In this document: positions 23,726 to 34,902 of the stretch, one piece after another
Position numbering within the stretch: the first letter of the stretch is position 1
Layout of the letters: each line of letters opens with the position of its first letter
From: Siphonodentalium dalli
Taxonomy: Eukaryota > Mollusca > Scaphopoda > Gadilida > Siphonodentaliidae
Reading direction: 5' to 3'
Length of the DNA stretch: 64,000 nucleotides
NCBI GenBank assembly: GCA_032622095.1
Contig: CP136062.1
Location: forward strand, 139,704,351-139,768,350
Translations under genes and position numbers: made by a program
The notes under the pieces: model-generated
The model's input: the letters and a program-made list of their open reading frames with translations, nothing else
Databases searched by the model: none
Told to the model about the DNA's origin: nothing

Positions 23726-24165
23726 TTGCCTCTGCTTTTATCCAGGCATTGCCTATTGCCTAGGCTAATTCCCAGGGTTGGTGAACTATTCTCAAGACTG
23801 TTTATTGCTAGTGAGACCAGGTCTTTTCAACTACTGGACGAGTTCTTTGAACACGAGAACCAGCAGAATACATCATCGCTGTCAACATGTGATGTTTTGC
23901 GGCAAGGTCACAAGTCGGATCTTGTTAGCAAATGCCTTTTAGACGAAGAATCCCGATGTTTAAAACCACATGGTATAACCACAGTACTCTTTGATGAGGC
24001 GGTGCTGGTTAACATACTGTAGCCTTCTCCTCGAATGACTTTTGCTGGCGATGTCAAGGAGAAATTTATTCCATATGTACAAAACTTTGCCAAGGGTGCT
24101 GAAAGGATCGATATCATGTTTGATATCTATCTCCCGGATTCGCTGAAGCAGTGTACAAGGTCTGG
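23726..24165 (+). pseudogene. Uncharacterised HEEADT/DTD protein, right copy, middle part (broken)
   Basis: The plus-strand frame gives ETRSFQLLDEFFEHENQQ, LRQGHKSDLVSKCLLDEES and FDEAVLVNIL, then a TAG at about 24020. The same frame goes on with PSPRMTFAGDVKEKFIPYV, AKGAERIDIMFDIYLPDSLK. From CTTTTAGACGAAGAATCC (23936) onward it is the inverted partner of 22113 downward. Here IYLPDSLK is in frame, where the left copy is shifted, so the two copies carry different lesions. Homology stops at 24165, where unrelated sequence begins. Confidence 0.65.
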
Positions 24166-25735
24166 GGCCTATACTATAGAATACAATTTTTGCAATATCA
24201 GCGTTAATTTGTGATTTACAAATTTTGTAATACATATTTTGTGTTCTATAGTATTCGACTGTATTTCTATCAGTGTATTTCTTTCATTGTAGATTGAAAC
24301 TCAACATATGCCCAAAACTCTTTATATGCAAAATACATTGACATGCAATGACTTATATGATCTTTTTTGGCGAACCATCTATATACCGGGATTCACTTGA
24401 CCGGAAAATCTTTGCATTTGGTGGAGAAAAAGGGGGCCTGAAAGTTTCATCTGTTCGTGTTTTCATAGTACTCGAACGCTACGGCTTTGTAATATGTAAA
24501 AATTCGCAATACGGAATGATAAAGTACGGGCTAAGCGGGTTCTATAGTACAGCGATAATACTATTTTTGTAAAAATTCCGTATTAGATTACAACGGCATA
24601 GGCTACATAATTGATTTTTCACGCCGTGACCACGACGATGATCCGTGCGGATAATTGTGAGTGCGATTAGCTGGGTACATGTTCTTTGTAATGCAGTCAC
24701 GGAATCTCAATTGTTAACCCATTGAGGTGGTTTACGCTCAATGGAGTTGAAAGGAGATTTTAATTATGAACGGAATTAAAGAGTTAAAGTTGTGGGGCTT
24801 GGGCTCAAAACGTATAAACGATCTTTGTGCGAAGGTACACGGATACGCGGTGAATCGGGGGTGGTGGCATTTCGTGTTGAAACAGTTACTGATAATTTCA
24901 GGCTAAGTTGCGTTAAGAATCAGTGGACCCCAAATATTTACCATGACATTATGAAACATATTTGAACCGCATGGCATTTGTGTGCTCAAGAAGTTTGCAT
25001 TCACCTTGTGGTCTAAACAATTTAATTTGGCCAATAGTGCCGCACAGAATGTTCCATGAGTGAATTCTTAGAAAAAATCGGGGTCTCATGATCCTTAACT
25101 TACCAATGTAGTAGTGCGTGTTGGTTATAAACCAAATGTCATATGTTGACCTAAATTCAGCCGCTTAGTTGGGTATAAATGGAATGTACCATTAATTAGG
25201 TATAGTTTAAGTAGATGGTGCTATATATATGTTTTAAAATCGAGGTTGGATGTCCCCGGAGACCCTGGACGAGGGAGTGTTCGTCCACATTGGAATTTCC
25301 AAATGAACACCCATCCTTGACACAGGTCGAAAAAACCAAGTCAGAGAACAGCCATCGCACCCCATCATGGGTTTGAATTTTCCCAGATGCATTGTACCTC
25401 AACCTTTTCAACTATTAAGGTCTAGATGTTCCCACTTCTAATATTTCAGCCGCTGTCCCAGCCCTAAGCTAGCTAGACAAATCAGGTTCCATCCTTGGTA
25501 ATATTGCTATATAAAGTTGATGTGGCCATTTGAAGGGCAACCGATATGTGTGCTTGCCGACCCTTTTCGAAAAACCGTTAATTTCAAATGTTTCATGTTA
25601 CATGTTTATGTAACATAAACCATCTGAAAATGGTAAATATTCCATACGATACCGAAGGAATAACTTTTCATCGTGCGCAATTGTGGTCAAAATAACCCAA
25701 GTATCGGAAACTAGTCACACATTATGTACCTTTAT
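24166..25735. other. Sequence replacing part of the right gene copy
   Basis: The left copy has about 200 bases between the homologous flanks, whereas this side has about 1,570 unrelated bases. A loose inverted pair CTATAGAATAC / GTTCTATAGTATTC lies at 24175-24260. No transposase or clean terminal repeats were found, so I cannot say what was inserted. Confidence 0.45.
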
Positions 25736-26100
25736 TCATCAACTAAATCACTTGCAACGAGTCCGTCCTTTGCTATCCACAAAAGGATTTCACAAAGCTG
25801 GAAAAGACCAACCACGAAGAAGCAAATATATACGCGCATCTTCCTCCATGCATTTGATGTAGTTTGACTGATGGACTTAACTCTATTTTAATCAGAACAG
25901 TTGACATCGTGCTCGCTATCTATGCTGTAACAAAAGTTATAGATATGAAAATAACCACTGCATACCACCCGTTAACCTTGTTCTCTGTTAGCTTATCAGA
26001 TGCGGCTGCACCAAAGTCTGCAAAAAGATGTTATGTTCTTGTTTGAAGGCTGGACTCCAGTGCTGTCCACAGTGCAAGTGCAACTGTTGACTGCTGAGAA
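25736..26100 (+). pseudogene. Uncharacterised HEEADT/DTD protein, right copy, C-terminal part (deleted)
   Basis: Plus-strand pieces match the left copy: AACGAGTCCGTCC, then NHEEANIYAHL (the aspartate of HEEADT changed to asparagine), a TGA, then LIRTVDIVLAIYAV (DTD lost) and VIDMKITTA. The sequence then jumps to LTLFSVSLSDAAAPKSAKR, skipping about 470 bases present on the left. This copy is dead by several criteria. Confidence 0.7.
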
Positions 26101-26772
26101 GAAAGTGAGAATATGCTTCATAAACTGGGAACATCTACAGAAAAAAAAATTATAAATCGCAAAAAAATCCTTATTTTTTTCCCAATATGTCAACCATTTT
26201 GGCAGGCATTTTGGTTATTTTTGGCCAATAATCATCTTAAATCAAAGATACATATTCTATGGATAGAATGTATCAATTATTACAGATCATGTGTTTATAT
26301 TCACCTGTTCACAAGAGATTGTAATTACTAAGTGGATGCAAAAGTCATCATCGCTAAGCAATCTCAGAAAGATTTTCAATATTTCGCAAAAAATCATAGA
26401 TTTTTTCCATTTTGGCAGTCATTTTGGTCCTCATTTTGGCAGCCATCTTGGATTTTTATGGCCATCAGTCGTCTTAAATGAAAGACAGACATCTCCTGGA
26501 TAGAATACATCAATCATTACCTCCCATATGTTAATATCCATCTGCCCAAAAGAGATTGAAATTAGTAAGTGGAATATCGGTTCACTAAACGCTCTCTACG
26601 AGATGATGACGTCATAACTCAGAACTGGGTCATTTTCTGGCTGGGGTCCAACTCTTATTTTGATCACAACACCTTAGCCTACATATGTGTGAAGGTTCAT
26701 GCTTTAACAAAAAATGCACAAAACTATTTTGTTGTTGTCCCGAAGGCCCCCCAAGTCAGGCACATCAGCTAG

Positions 26773-27235
26773 TCTCATATATATTTTGAAGACCTCTGTC
26801 TGTCTGTCTGTTTGTTTGTGACGAACTTGGTACGTGTGTGTAGTTTGACCAGGCGGTGGACGTTGTCGTATTGGCGAGCCCGTGCGGCGCCCGCTTCGCG
26901 CATGCGCAGACGAGATCTCGGAAACGGGTGGAGCTATCGACTTGAAATTTGCTATGTGAATGTACCTTGCCCCGGATACGAATTTTATCGGGTCGCCGAG
27001 CCCGTGCGACGCCAGCTTCGCGCATGCGCAGACCAGATCTCGGAAACGGGTGAAGCTATCGACTTGAAATTTGCTATGTCAATGTATCTTGCCTCGGATA
27101 CGAATTTTATCGGGTCCCCGAGCCCGTGCGACGCCAGCTTCGCGCATGCGCAGACCAGATCTCGGAAACGGGTGGAGCTATCGACTTGAAATTTGGTTTT
27201 TGAATAGCCCGGACAACGTCGGGCTCATCGGCTAG
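26773..27235 (-). repeat. CTAG-family unit with three 121-bp tandem repeats
   Basis: Starts TCTCATATATATTTTGAAG after CTAG (26769-26772) and ends CTAG at 27232-27235. Three copies of a 121-base module (GTCGCCGAGCCCGTGCG, CTTCGCGCATGCGCAGAC, GGAAACGGGTGGAGCTATCG) begin near 26876, 26997 and 27118. The module appears inverted at 47395-47700. Confidence 0.85.
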
Positions 27236-27545
27236 TCTATAATATATTTTGGAACTTATGTCTGTCTGTCTGTGTGTTATAGACTCGAAAACTACTCGAC
27301 CGATCCGACTCAAATTTTGACCCCGTGAACAATATGGGCGGGTCCAATTTCACGTGCGACCGTGTCCTTGACCTTGACCTCGCTCATATACGCTCATGCA
27401 GGCATGTTTCTGTACTGATCGAACAACGCTGTATATGGGCCTACTTTGATCCGGTGAACAATATGGGCTGGTCAAATTTCACGTGCGACATTGACCTTGA
27501 CCCGCTCATATATATACGCTCATATAGACATGTTTCTTAGAGTGA
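27236..27545 (-). repeat. CTAG-family unit, related to 19594-20000
   Basis: Begins TCTATAATATATTTTGGAAC with GTCTGTCTGTCTGTG, then TATAGACTCGAAAACTAC. Two diverged ~120-base segments (CGTGCGACCGTGTCCTTGACC and the like) follow. The terminal CTAG is not evident. Confidence 0.7.
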
Positions 27546-27888
27546 TCAGTTACCATTTTTGAAGTTTGCTATTTCTCGAGATGTGCAATTATATGTGGCC
27601 CAGAAACACGTGGTCAAACGGACGGTCTCGGACAAAATTGCGGATGGATAACTTTAAATCAAGTGCTAATATGGCCAAAATTTCGTGATACTTAAGTGAT
27701 AATACGGCCATATTTTGTTGAGCATAATGTTGATAAATAACAAGTTTTGGCAAATTTGATATAGTTGACAGTGGTTAGCATTATTTTGTTGCAATAAATC
27801 GATTATGATAACTAAAGCGTATTTTGAAGAAATGTTGTTGTTGTTGTATCTTGATGGTATGTGGACCGTCTGGTCGGATTGAGTACCT
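27546..27888. mobile_element. TTAA family A element, left end missing
   Basis: The right end CGGATTGAGTACCT is followed by TTAA (27889-27892). The interior shares GATGGATAACTTTAAATCAAG, AATAATGCTAACCA (as complement) and a TTGTTGTTGTTGTTGT tract with relatives. No matching left terminus was found. Confidence 0.7.
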
Positions 27889-27892
27889 TTAA

Positions 27893-28276
27893 TCATAAAC
27901 ACCCCACGGAATAAAGCATATGTGAATCGTATTGGAGGGGAATACATATCTATATATACGAACTTATTCTTAAAATATTTGTCTTTAAGTCACAGTACCG
28001 TTATGCGCGTGATTTAGCTGTGGTTCGTTAATTACGCTAGCGTATTTTATGATCATATTAGTTCTGATGGGACGGAATATAATGTGGGTGGAAAGGTATA
28101 TATCTTGTATCCATTTCTGTTAGAAGCAAGCTTCGTTTGTTTGATTTGTTTAATTTAGAAGGATTTTTTAGTCTCTATTCCAATATGTTATCCTGGAAAC
28201 AATGTATACCGATAAGGCGGGAAAACAACGTGAAAAGCATCCCTAACCATTAAAACGACAACCGCTTAAGGACACT
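27893..28276. other. Unassigned sequence between TTAA elements
   Basis: No gene, tandem repeat or palindrome recognised. Confidence 0.35.
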
Positions 28277-28280
28277 TTAA

Positions 28281-28682
28281 AGGTACTCAATCCGATTAAG
28301 CACCCCTAAATTACTATTTCTTTATATATATATATCGATTTTTGAAGTTTGTTATTTTTTTAGATGTGGTCCACTTCCACGCGCTCAAACGGACAAATTA
28401 CGGACGGATAAGATGGATAACTGTAAAATCAAGTGGTTATTATTGTTAATAGTAACCACTTGATTTTAGAGTTATCCATCTTACACCCACAATTTGTCCG
28501 CAATTTGTCCCTTTGAGAGCGTGGAAGTGGACCACGTCTCAAAAAATAACATACTTCAAAAATTGATATCTGCATGATCACTCTGAGCTTTGAAGGGTGG
28601 GTTCCTCGACTCGAATCAAATATTTTTACCCCGAAGCCAAAAAAATTAGTAATTTTGGGGTGCTTAATCGGATTGAGTACCT
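28281..28682. mobile_element. TTAA family A element, complete foldback copy (402 bp)
   Basis: The ends AGGTACTCAATCCG and CGGATTGAGTACCT are perfect inverted repeats with TTAA at 28277-28280 and 28683-28686. The arms pair almost to the centre (TAACCACTTGATTTTA near 28450). TTAA targets are typical of piggyBac and Kolobok elements. No transposase is encoded. Confidence 0.9.
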
Positions 28683-28686
28683 TTAA

Positions 28687-29093
28687 TGTTGACTCTGACT
28701 TTCCCGAACACACATGTCCCACATGCCTCTTAATCTAATAAAGCCTAATGTATAATTATGATGAATCTGAACATTCACGGGTTACACCACATGTAGCTGT
28801 GTGACGTAGATATGATCATCAAGAGACCAAGCATTGATTCAATCTTATTATCAGAACAATTTCTAGAACCTGATGATGAATTATTCCGATTGCAATCAAT
28901 GTCATGTTCTAACATATATAGGTCACACTCAATCCTATGGATAGCGCATGTGCTTAAACACTTTATTTCCGGTTATCGTATCATTTACGTTTCTTCGATC
29001 TAATGTATCGAATTCTTACATGGGTTTATGCCATTGAAATGTTATCTTTGGCTTCGTGTGTGTCATATATATAAACATATATATGTAAACACA
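28687..29093. other. Unassigned AT-rich sequence
   Basis: A 63-codon frame at 28812-29003 shows no motif. No repeat partner was noticed. Confidence 0.35.
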
Positions 29094-29277
29094 CGATCAC
29101 CACAGTAAATGTATCTGGTCATTGCATCATATAATACTCATATGATCACCACAGTTAATTTATCTTGTCGTCGTATCATATAATAAACATATGATCACTA
29201 CAGGTACAGTTAATTTATCTTGTCGTCGCATCATATAATAAACATATACGATCACAACAGTTAATTTATCGTGTTGC
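29094..29277 (+). repeat. Tandem repeat, ~60-65 bp unit, about three copies
   Basis: GATCACCACAGTTAATTTATC and TTGTCGTCGCATCATATAATA-like segments, joined by AACATATGATCAC, recur in order. The unit length varies slightly because one copy has an extra GGTACA. Confidence 0.85.
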
Positions 29278-29631
29278 ACCACGTCTCGTTGATGGCTGGA
29301 TCGAACGAACCCGCGATTTGACCCCTTCAACTCGACGTGATACTATACGGCCCGATCAATTCACTACAGTGATCAACTGTATGTATCAGAGATCAGTAGC
29401 TGGGTTAGATCATTAGTCTTATATCTTTGGAAAATATAGAATAAACGAATGTTGCAAATTAACGTGATAGCTTGTCGCCATTTCTCGAACAAATTCTGAC
29501 GTCTATCAAAAACGTAATGGACAGTAAAAGAAAGAAATGATATATCCTCCTCTGTGTGTAAGCACACTCATGGTGTGACTGACCGCTGGTTTTAAAGTAA
29601 CCAACAGAAATTATGAACATGCAGACTTTAA

Positions 29632-30111
29632 AGGTACTCAATCCGACAAAACTCCTCTCAATTACTATTTCAATGGCTTCGGGGGTCAAAAATATTTGAT
29701 TCGAGTCGAGGAAGTCACCCATCAAAGCTCAGATTTGTTAGATATCGATTTTAGAAATCTATTATTTTTCATTATCGGGAATACTTTCTGACCCAGATCT
29801 CAGGCAAAATTGGGTTATTATTACCACTTGATTTTAGAGTTATCCATCCTTGTCTGTTTGAATAGAGTTTTGGTGTAAAAATCTCGAGCAGGATACGAAA
29901 TTGACGGCAATTATTAGTACTCATCTCGAGAACATAACAAATTTCAAAAATCAATATCTAATAACTCTGAGCTTTGTTTGATGGGTTCCTCGACTCGAAT
30001 CAAATATTGTTTACCCCCAAAGCCAAAGAAATAGTAATATAGGACCATCTGATCGGATTGTTGTTGTTGCAATCTGTTGAGATGGGGACCCTCTTTACGG
30101 ATTGAGTACCT
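29632..30111. mobile_element. TTAA family A element, complete copy (480 bp)
   Basis: AGGTACTCAATCCG at the left, CGGATTGAGTACCT at the right, TTAA on both sides (29628-29631 and 30112-30115). The inverted counterpart at 60989-61457 matches it over nearly its whole length, including GATTCGAGTCGAGGAA and CCGATCAGAGGGTCC-like segments. Confidence 0.9.
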
Positions 30112-30329
30112 TTAACATACCTTAAAATATACCATGTCTACCACACCCACACACGTATGTGGCCGCCATTTTCGCTGTCATAATTATGTCACATGATTGC
30201 TAAATCTTATATCCCAGTCAGGTGCGTGATATACAGCTACGAGTTTTGTAATGGATTCTGTTGCAACTCTATATAACTAACAATATTTTTTTCATTTGAT
30301 TATATACATCGCATTGCAAACGCCAAGAT

Positions 30330-30464
30330 CACAGTTGTTGGAAATTTGTGCCAAAAAATCCCGAAAAAAAAAGAAGATATCACCACCCCTACTTATTGTA
30401 TAATTAGTAGGGGTGGGGATATCTGTTGTTTCGGGTTTTTTGACACAAATTTCCAACAACTGTG
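30330..30464. mobile_element. 135-bp hairpin MITE with near-perfect 8-bp duplication
   Basis: The ends CACAGTTGTTGGAAATTTG and its complement pair throughout, reaching a loop near ACTTATTGTATAATTAGT. Flanks are GCCAAGAT (30322-30329) and GCCAAGAA (30465-30472), seven of eight identical. An 8-base duplication suggests hAT-type mobilisation. Confidence 0.85.
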
Positions 30465-30472
30465 GCCAAGAA

Positions 30473-31110
30473 GTAATAAAAAAAACACTATATAATACGG
30501 AGCTGGTAATCAATACAAGACAGTATAAGCATTGGGTAAATCCCGTAGACAAACGACATTACCTTTTGTTTTCGATTATCGCTCTTTGATAAATGCGTGA
30601 ATTAAAAAAAAGAATATAATCGACATAATATCGGTTGGAACTTGGATTCTTTGATTGTCTTTGAGAAACACAGGCTACATCCGGCCACAGCTACAGTCGG
30701 CTAGGCATGCGCATTAGCTACAGAAAGCTGCAGCCGACCACAGCTGGTGGACTGGTGGTCACTAACTATTGCACCGGTACTCCGAACTTGGAATGTAGCT
30801 GATGGATAATATTATACAGGCAAAATGTTCTCGCTCGCTGAAGCAAGCACATTTGAAGCAATTAACACTCGTACTGAGTCCATGCATCCATAAATCTGAT
30901 ATTTAAAAGAGTATGATATGTGATATATAGCCGGCTGTGACTTATTAACGCCCCCGGTGTATACTGTTCTACAGATTTTAGAAACAAGTGGTCCGCTGGG
31001 CATTTTATAAATAGATAATGGGTTTTCCCGGTTATTTTGGGACGCATTAAAGTTGTACTGCGACTCCGAGATCGGTAAAAGCTGTAGTTGGAATTTCAAT
31101 TTCGTTTATT
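30473..31110. other. Unassigned sequence
   Basis: Includes a small inverted AGCTACAG/CTGTAGC region near 30680-30740. No gene recognised. Confidence 0.35.
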
Positions 31111-31395
31111 TATAATTCCCCGAATTCGCGGAGATCCCCTAAAATGGTCGAAATATGTTGATTTTAATGAGGGAACGGGTGTGTATATCTCAATTGATAC
31201 GTGTTTTAAAGAGATTAGTCGGATACAGCCGAGTCCGCCACGGTTCGTTCATTGTTGCTGATCGGTGTGACAATTTGCAGTAGGTCCCTATTTGCGGAGT
31301 TCCCCGAATTGGCGGAGTTCCGCTAAAATAGTCGAAATATGTTGATTTTAATGAGGGAACGGGTGCGTATATGTCAATTGATACGTATTTTAAAC
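31111..31395 (+). repeat. Direct duplication, ~95-bp units 188 bp apart
   Basis: TTCCCCGAATT-GCGGAG, then GTCGAAATATGTTGATTTTA and TGAGGGAACGGGTG, occur at 31117-31210 and again at 31300-31395. The spacer between them differs. Confidence 0.85.
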
Positions 31396-31440
31396 AAATA
31401 ACGACACGATCATCATAATATTTAGTGGTTTGTTCTATCA

Positions 31441-31470
31441 ATCATATCATCATCATCATCATCATCATAA
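31441..31470 (+). repeat. ATC microsatellite
   Basis: About eight ATC triplets (ATCATCATC) in an AT-rich context. Confidence 0.9.
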
Positions 31471-31589
31471 TACGGAACAAGTATTGCGACTTTTCGTCCA
31501 ATAGCATTATTTGCAATGTTTGTTTACAAATATATGTATCGTCATTCGATATTTACTTGTGAGTCACTTGAACATATTACTAACTAATT

Positions 31590-32200
31590 CCTGTCGTTGA
31601 ACTCGTAATTTATATAATAGAAGAATGAGTCTATGTATATTTTGAATTGATCGAGTGTTGGAGCAGCGAAATCTGACAGAGAGTTACAGCTATTTACCAC
31701 CCTCTGCGTGATGAAATATTTTTTCCTATGGCCTTGTTAACAATGGGCACCTGTAGCTTTTTATTATGTCCTCTTGTTCTTTCTGATGAATGTCTTTCTA
31801 ATAGGTCACAGGCATTGATATTGTAATGACAATTCAGCAGTTTATATACCTCGATTAGATCTCCTCTAAATCTTCGATATTTTAAAGACATCAGATTGAG
31901 TCTTATCATTCGGTCTCGGTAGCATAGAGTTTTGATTTGACGAACTAGTTTCGTTGCCTTTCTTTGTATTTCTCTAACACAATACTTTGATATTTGTGAT
32001 GTGGGCTCCATGCAGAGTTACATTATTCGATAATAGGTCTCACCATGCTTATGTAGAGCGATTAGAAAGTGTCGATGTCCCAGTTCGTGAAAGTTCTATT
32101 GACTATGCCCATGATTTGAGAAGCTTTATTGTTTTAGGATATTGTAGGAAGGCTAATCTGGCCGTGTCAAATTGAGCTATAGCGATGGGATATCTCACAG
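31590..32200 (-). pseudogene. LINE ORF2 C-terminal fragment
   Basis: The minus strand reads MGIVNRTFTNWD, SMVRPIIE-CNSAWSPHH, EIQRKATKLVRQ, RLNLMSLKYRRFRGDLIEVY and, after a frame change near 31700, FITQRVVNS-CNSL and DFAAPTLDQF. This is the conserved region after the reverse transcriptase domain in CR1/L2/Jockey-type LINEs. Frameshift and stops show it is inactive. It belongs to a different LINE family from the one at 50-60 kb, whose equivalent region reads LLYGYEVWG. Confidence 0.85.
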
Positions 32201-32990
32201 GACAACACATTTCGGGTTTTCGTGGGGTGTGTATTCGCTGGATGTCTTATAGTTGCAGTATGTAACTATTATTACCGCGTTAATTGCGTTCGATGTTTAG
32301 GTATGAACAATGGCTGGACCATGCACACTTGAAGATTTTATGGCGGATTTTTTGTAATAATTTAGAATTAGTTGTTCTGACGGAATTCTGAGGCGGTGCA
32401 TTCATGTAACCAATATATTTTATATTATAATTTATATTTATGGCTAATAATATGATCTTGAGGGCGTTACCATTTCGGACTATGGTTTTCTTGTAAGACA
32501 TGCGCAGTAGAAAGCTACAGCGGCCAGGGAAATGAATGGTGACTGTCACTAAACATTGTAGTACGACTCTGATATGAGAATTTCTTATCAGGGAGATATT
32601 TTTTTAATACTGCTCTCTGGGGACACATAATTGTCATTCCCATTTTGTTGGCATCAAACTAGAATTTTATATCTATGGTATATTTATTGTTTGGTGAATA
32701 ATTAAACTTATTTCGTAAAAATATATATAACTAGAGGTCAGATTCCATGGAATCAGATATACTTCCATGGTATGCCATCCCATCCCATGTGAGTGTTATG
32801 CTTATATATGTGTTCCTCTTCGTGCGAATTCATATTGGTAGACTTGCATTGACATTTCTAAATAAGAAATATATTCCAAAGTTTTATGTCATGATTATTA
32901 ATGACTGTCTAATACATCATGGTCCTGACCAACTGAGTCACAATTCACCTAGCCAATCAGTTCATTTGTATTCGGTAGGGATATACTGTA
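32201..32990. other. Unassigned sequence
   Basis: A 101-codon open frame at 32747-33052 has no recognisable motif and runs into the repeat at its end; it is not called. No palindrome or tandem array noticed. Confidence 0.35.
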
Positions 32991-34690
32991 GGGCTAATTA
33001 TAACAAAATTCATCAAAATCCCGTCGAAAGCCGCGATTTGACATTGAATTGACGATTTTGAATGTCAAGGTCAGGTCGGGGTCACGATTTGACCCGTCCA
33101 AAACACACCCTGGACAAAAGTTCCCCTAGATATCAAATTTCGTCGAAATCAGTTCGGAATAATTCCCGGCCATAGCTAACAGACAAACAGACAGACAGAC
33201 AGACATAATTCCCAAAATATATAATAGACTAGCTGGGTACCCGCCCTGACGTAGAGAGTCGTTGTGTTGTTTTTTTACAACACCCCAAAATGGTGGAAAT
33301 CGGCCCAGCGGATACCGAGATAAGGTTTAAGGTTATTTGAAAGGTCAAGGTCACGCTGGGTGGGACGAAATTTATTGGCATCCCCATCTACACCAACACC
33401 CCAAAAATGGTGAAAAACGGCCCAGCGGATCCCGAGATACGGGTTCAAGGTCATTTGAAAGGTCAAGGTCTGTTGAAAATGTTTGGCTACCCGAACTATC
33501 CCTACCTACGAAATTTCATCCCGATCGTCCCATCGGATTGCGATATACAGAGGTCATTTGAGGGTCAAGGTCACGCGGCACTTGCATCTGGGTGGAACGA
33601 AATTTATTGGCATCCCCATCTGCAACAACACCCAAAAATGGTGAAAATCAGCCCAGCGGATACCGAGATACGGGTTCAAGGTCATTTGAAAGGTCACGCC
33701 ACACGGGCATCCGAGTGTGACGAAATTGGTCGGCGCCTCAAACTGCCCCCACATTCTAACTTGGTCGAAATCGGCCCAACAGGAGTGGAGATAGAGGTAA
33801 AGGTCACCGGTTTGAAGGTCAATGTCACGCCGCACTGGCAAAGGGATGGGCCTATGTTAGTCCTTGTGTGATACTATGTACCCGTACCAAGTTTCGTCGA
33901 AATCGGTTCCGCCGTTTTCGAGTCCTTCGCGGCCACACACACAGACACACACACTTTCCTTAAATATATATTAGACTAGCTGGCGGGTCCGAATTCGTCC
34001 GGGATGTTTCCTCTGCTTTCCGGCGAAATGCGCGATTTAACCTTGAATTGACCATTTTGAAGGTCAATGCCAGGTCGGGGTCACGATTTGACCCGTCCAA
34101 AACACTCTCTGGATAAAATTACCCCTAGTTATCAAATTTCGTCAAAATCCGTCAGGCAGTTTTCCCGGCCATAGGTAACACACACAGACACACAGAAGTC
34201 CCAAAATATATAGTAGACCAGCTGTTGGACCCGACTTCGTCCGGGCTGTTTCCCCTTTGTTTTTTCGGCGAATTGCGCGATTTGACCTTGAATTGTCCAG
34301 TTTGAAGGTCAAGGTCACGTCGGGGTCACGATGTGACCCGTCGAAAACACTCCGTGGACAAAAGTAACCCTAGGTATCAAATTTCGTCGAAATCCCGTCA
34401 AAATTCGCCATTTTACCTTGAATTGACCATTTTGAAGGCAAATGTCTGGTCGGGGTCACGATTTGACTCGTCAAAAATACCCCCAAAACGAAAGTAACTG
34501 TAGGTATCAAATTTCGTCGAAATCCGACCGTTTTACCCGATTTGACCTTGAATTGACCTTTTTGAAGGTCAAGGTCAGGTCGCGGTAACGATTTGACCCG
34601 TCCAAAAGACTCTCCGGAGAAAAGTAGCTCTAGTTACGAAATTTCGTCGAAATCAGTCCCGTTTTACCCGACAGTAATTTGGTGTCTTTA
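32991..34690 (+). repeat. CTAG-family units joined head to tail
   Basis: Junctions are visible as AATAGA-CTAG at 33223-33232, TTAGA-CTAG at 33971-33979 and a worn GTAGA-CCAG at 34213-34221. Units open CTAGCTGG...GACCCGACTTCGTCC. They consist of repeated TTTGACCTTGAATTGACC, GAAGGTCAAGGTCA and ATCAAATTTCGTCGAAATC segments, and close ACACACAGACAGACA...AAAATATATA. The first unit is 5' truncated and the last lacks its end. Confidence 0.85.
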
Positions 34691-34902
34691 ATTCACAAAA
34701 TAAGATTCCTTCCATCATGGAGAAGATCTGAGAAGAATGTGCTTTAATTTGGTGGAATTCGGCGCTAAAATTATTTTGATCAACGCTGGTGCCGCTCTCC
34801 CCTCCCGGGCATCCCTGACACGAACGGAGGGACTTTTGACATAATTATTTAAACCACACCAATGACACCATTAGATTCTTCATATTATGGGGATGATTAT
34901 AT

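Larger units (their letters stand above)
20075..26722. mobile_element. Large inverted repeat carrying two divergent copies of one gene
   Basis: The outer ends TTTGTGCATTTTTTGTTAAA (20075) and its complement (to 26722) start two long arms. The left arm is 20075-22113. The right arm, 23936-26722, has an internal replacement at 24166-25735 and a gene deletion near 25983. Both arms hold a ~780-base non-coding end with two related sub-repeats (ATTTCAATCTCTTGTG, then ATGGCTGCCAAAATG-like) and a broken gene copy facing outward. I could not find a target duplication. It may be a transposon with very long TIRs or an inverted segmental duplication. Confidence 0.75.

Noticed and set aside
25230-25420. 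Possible tRNA-derived SINE (GGGTTTGAATTTTCCC resembles a B box)
   Set aside because: No A box at the right distance, no tail or duplication, and no second copy in the window.
26812-27189. 125-codon frame
   Set aside because: Read through three 121-base repeats; the period is not a multiple of three, so each copy is read in a different frame.
29094-29277. Regular ~63-base repeats suggesting a CRISPR-like array
   Set aside because: The units are similar throughout with no distinct repeat/spacer division, and the setting is eukaryotic; ordinary tandem repeat.
29280-29340. GGATCGAACGAACCCGCG resembling a tRNA T-arm
   Set aside because: No matching A box or acceptor stem could be formed.
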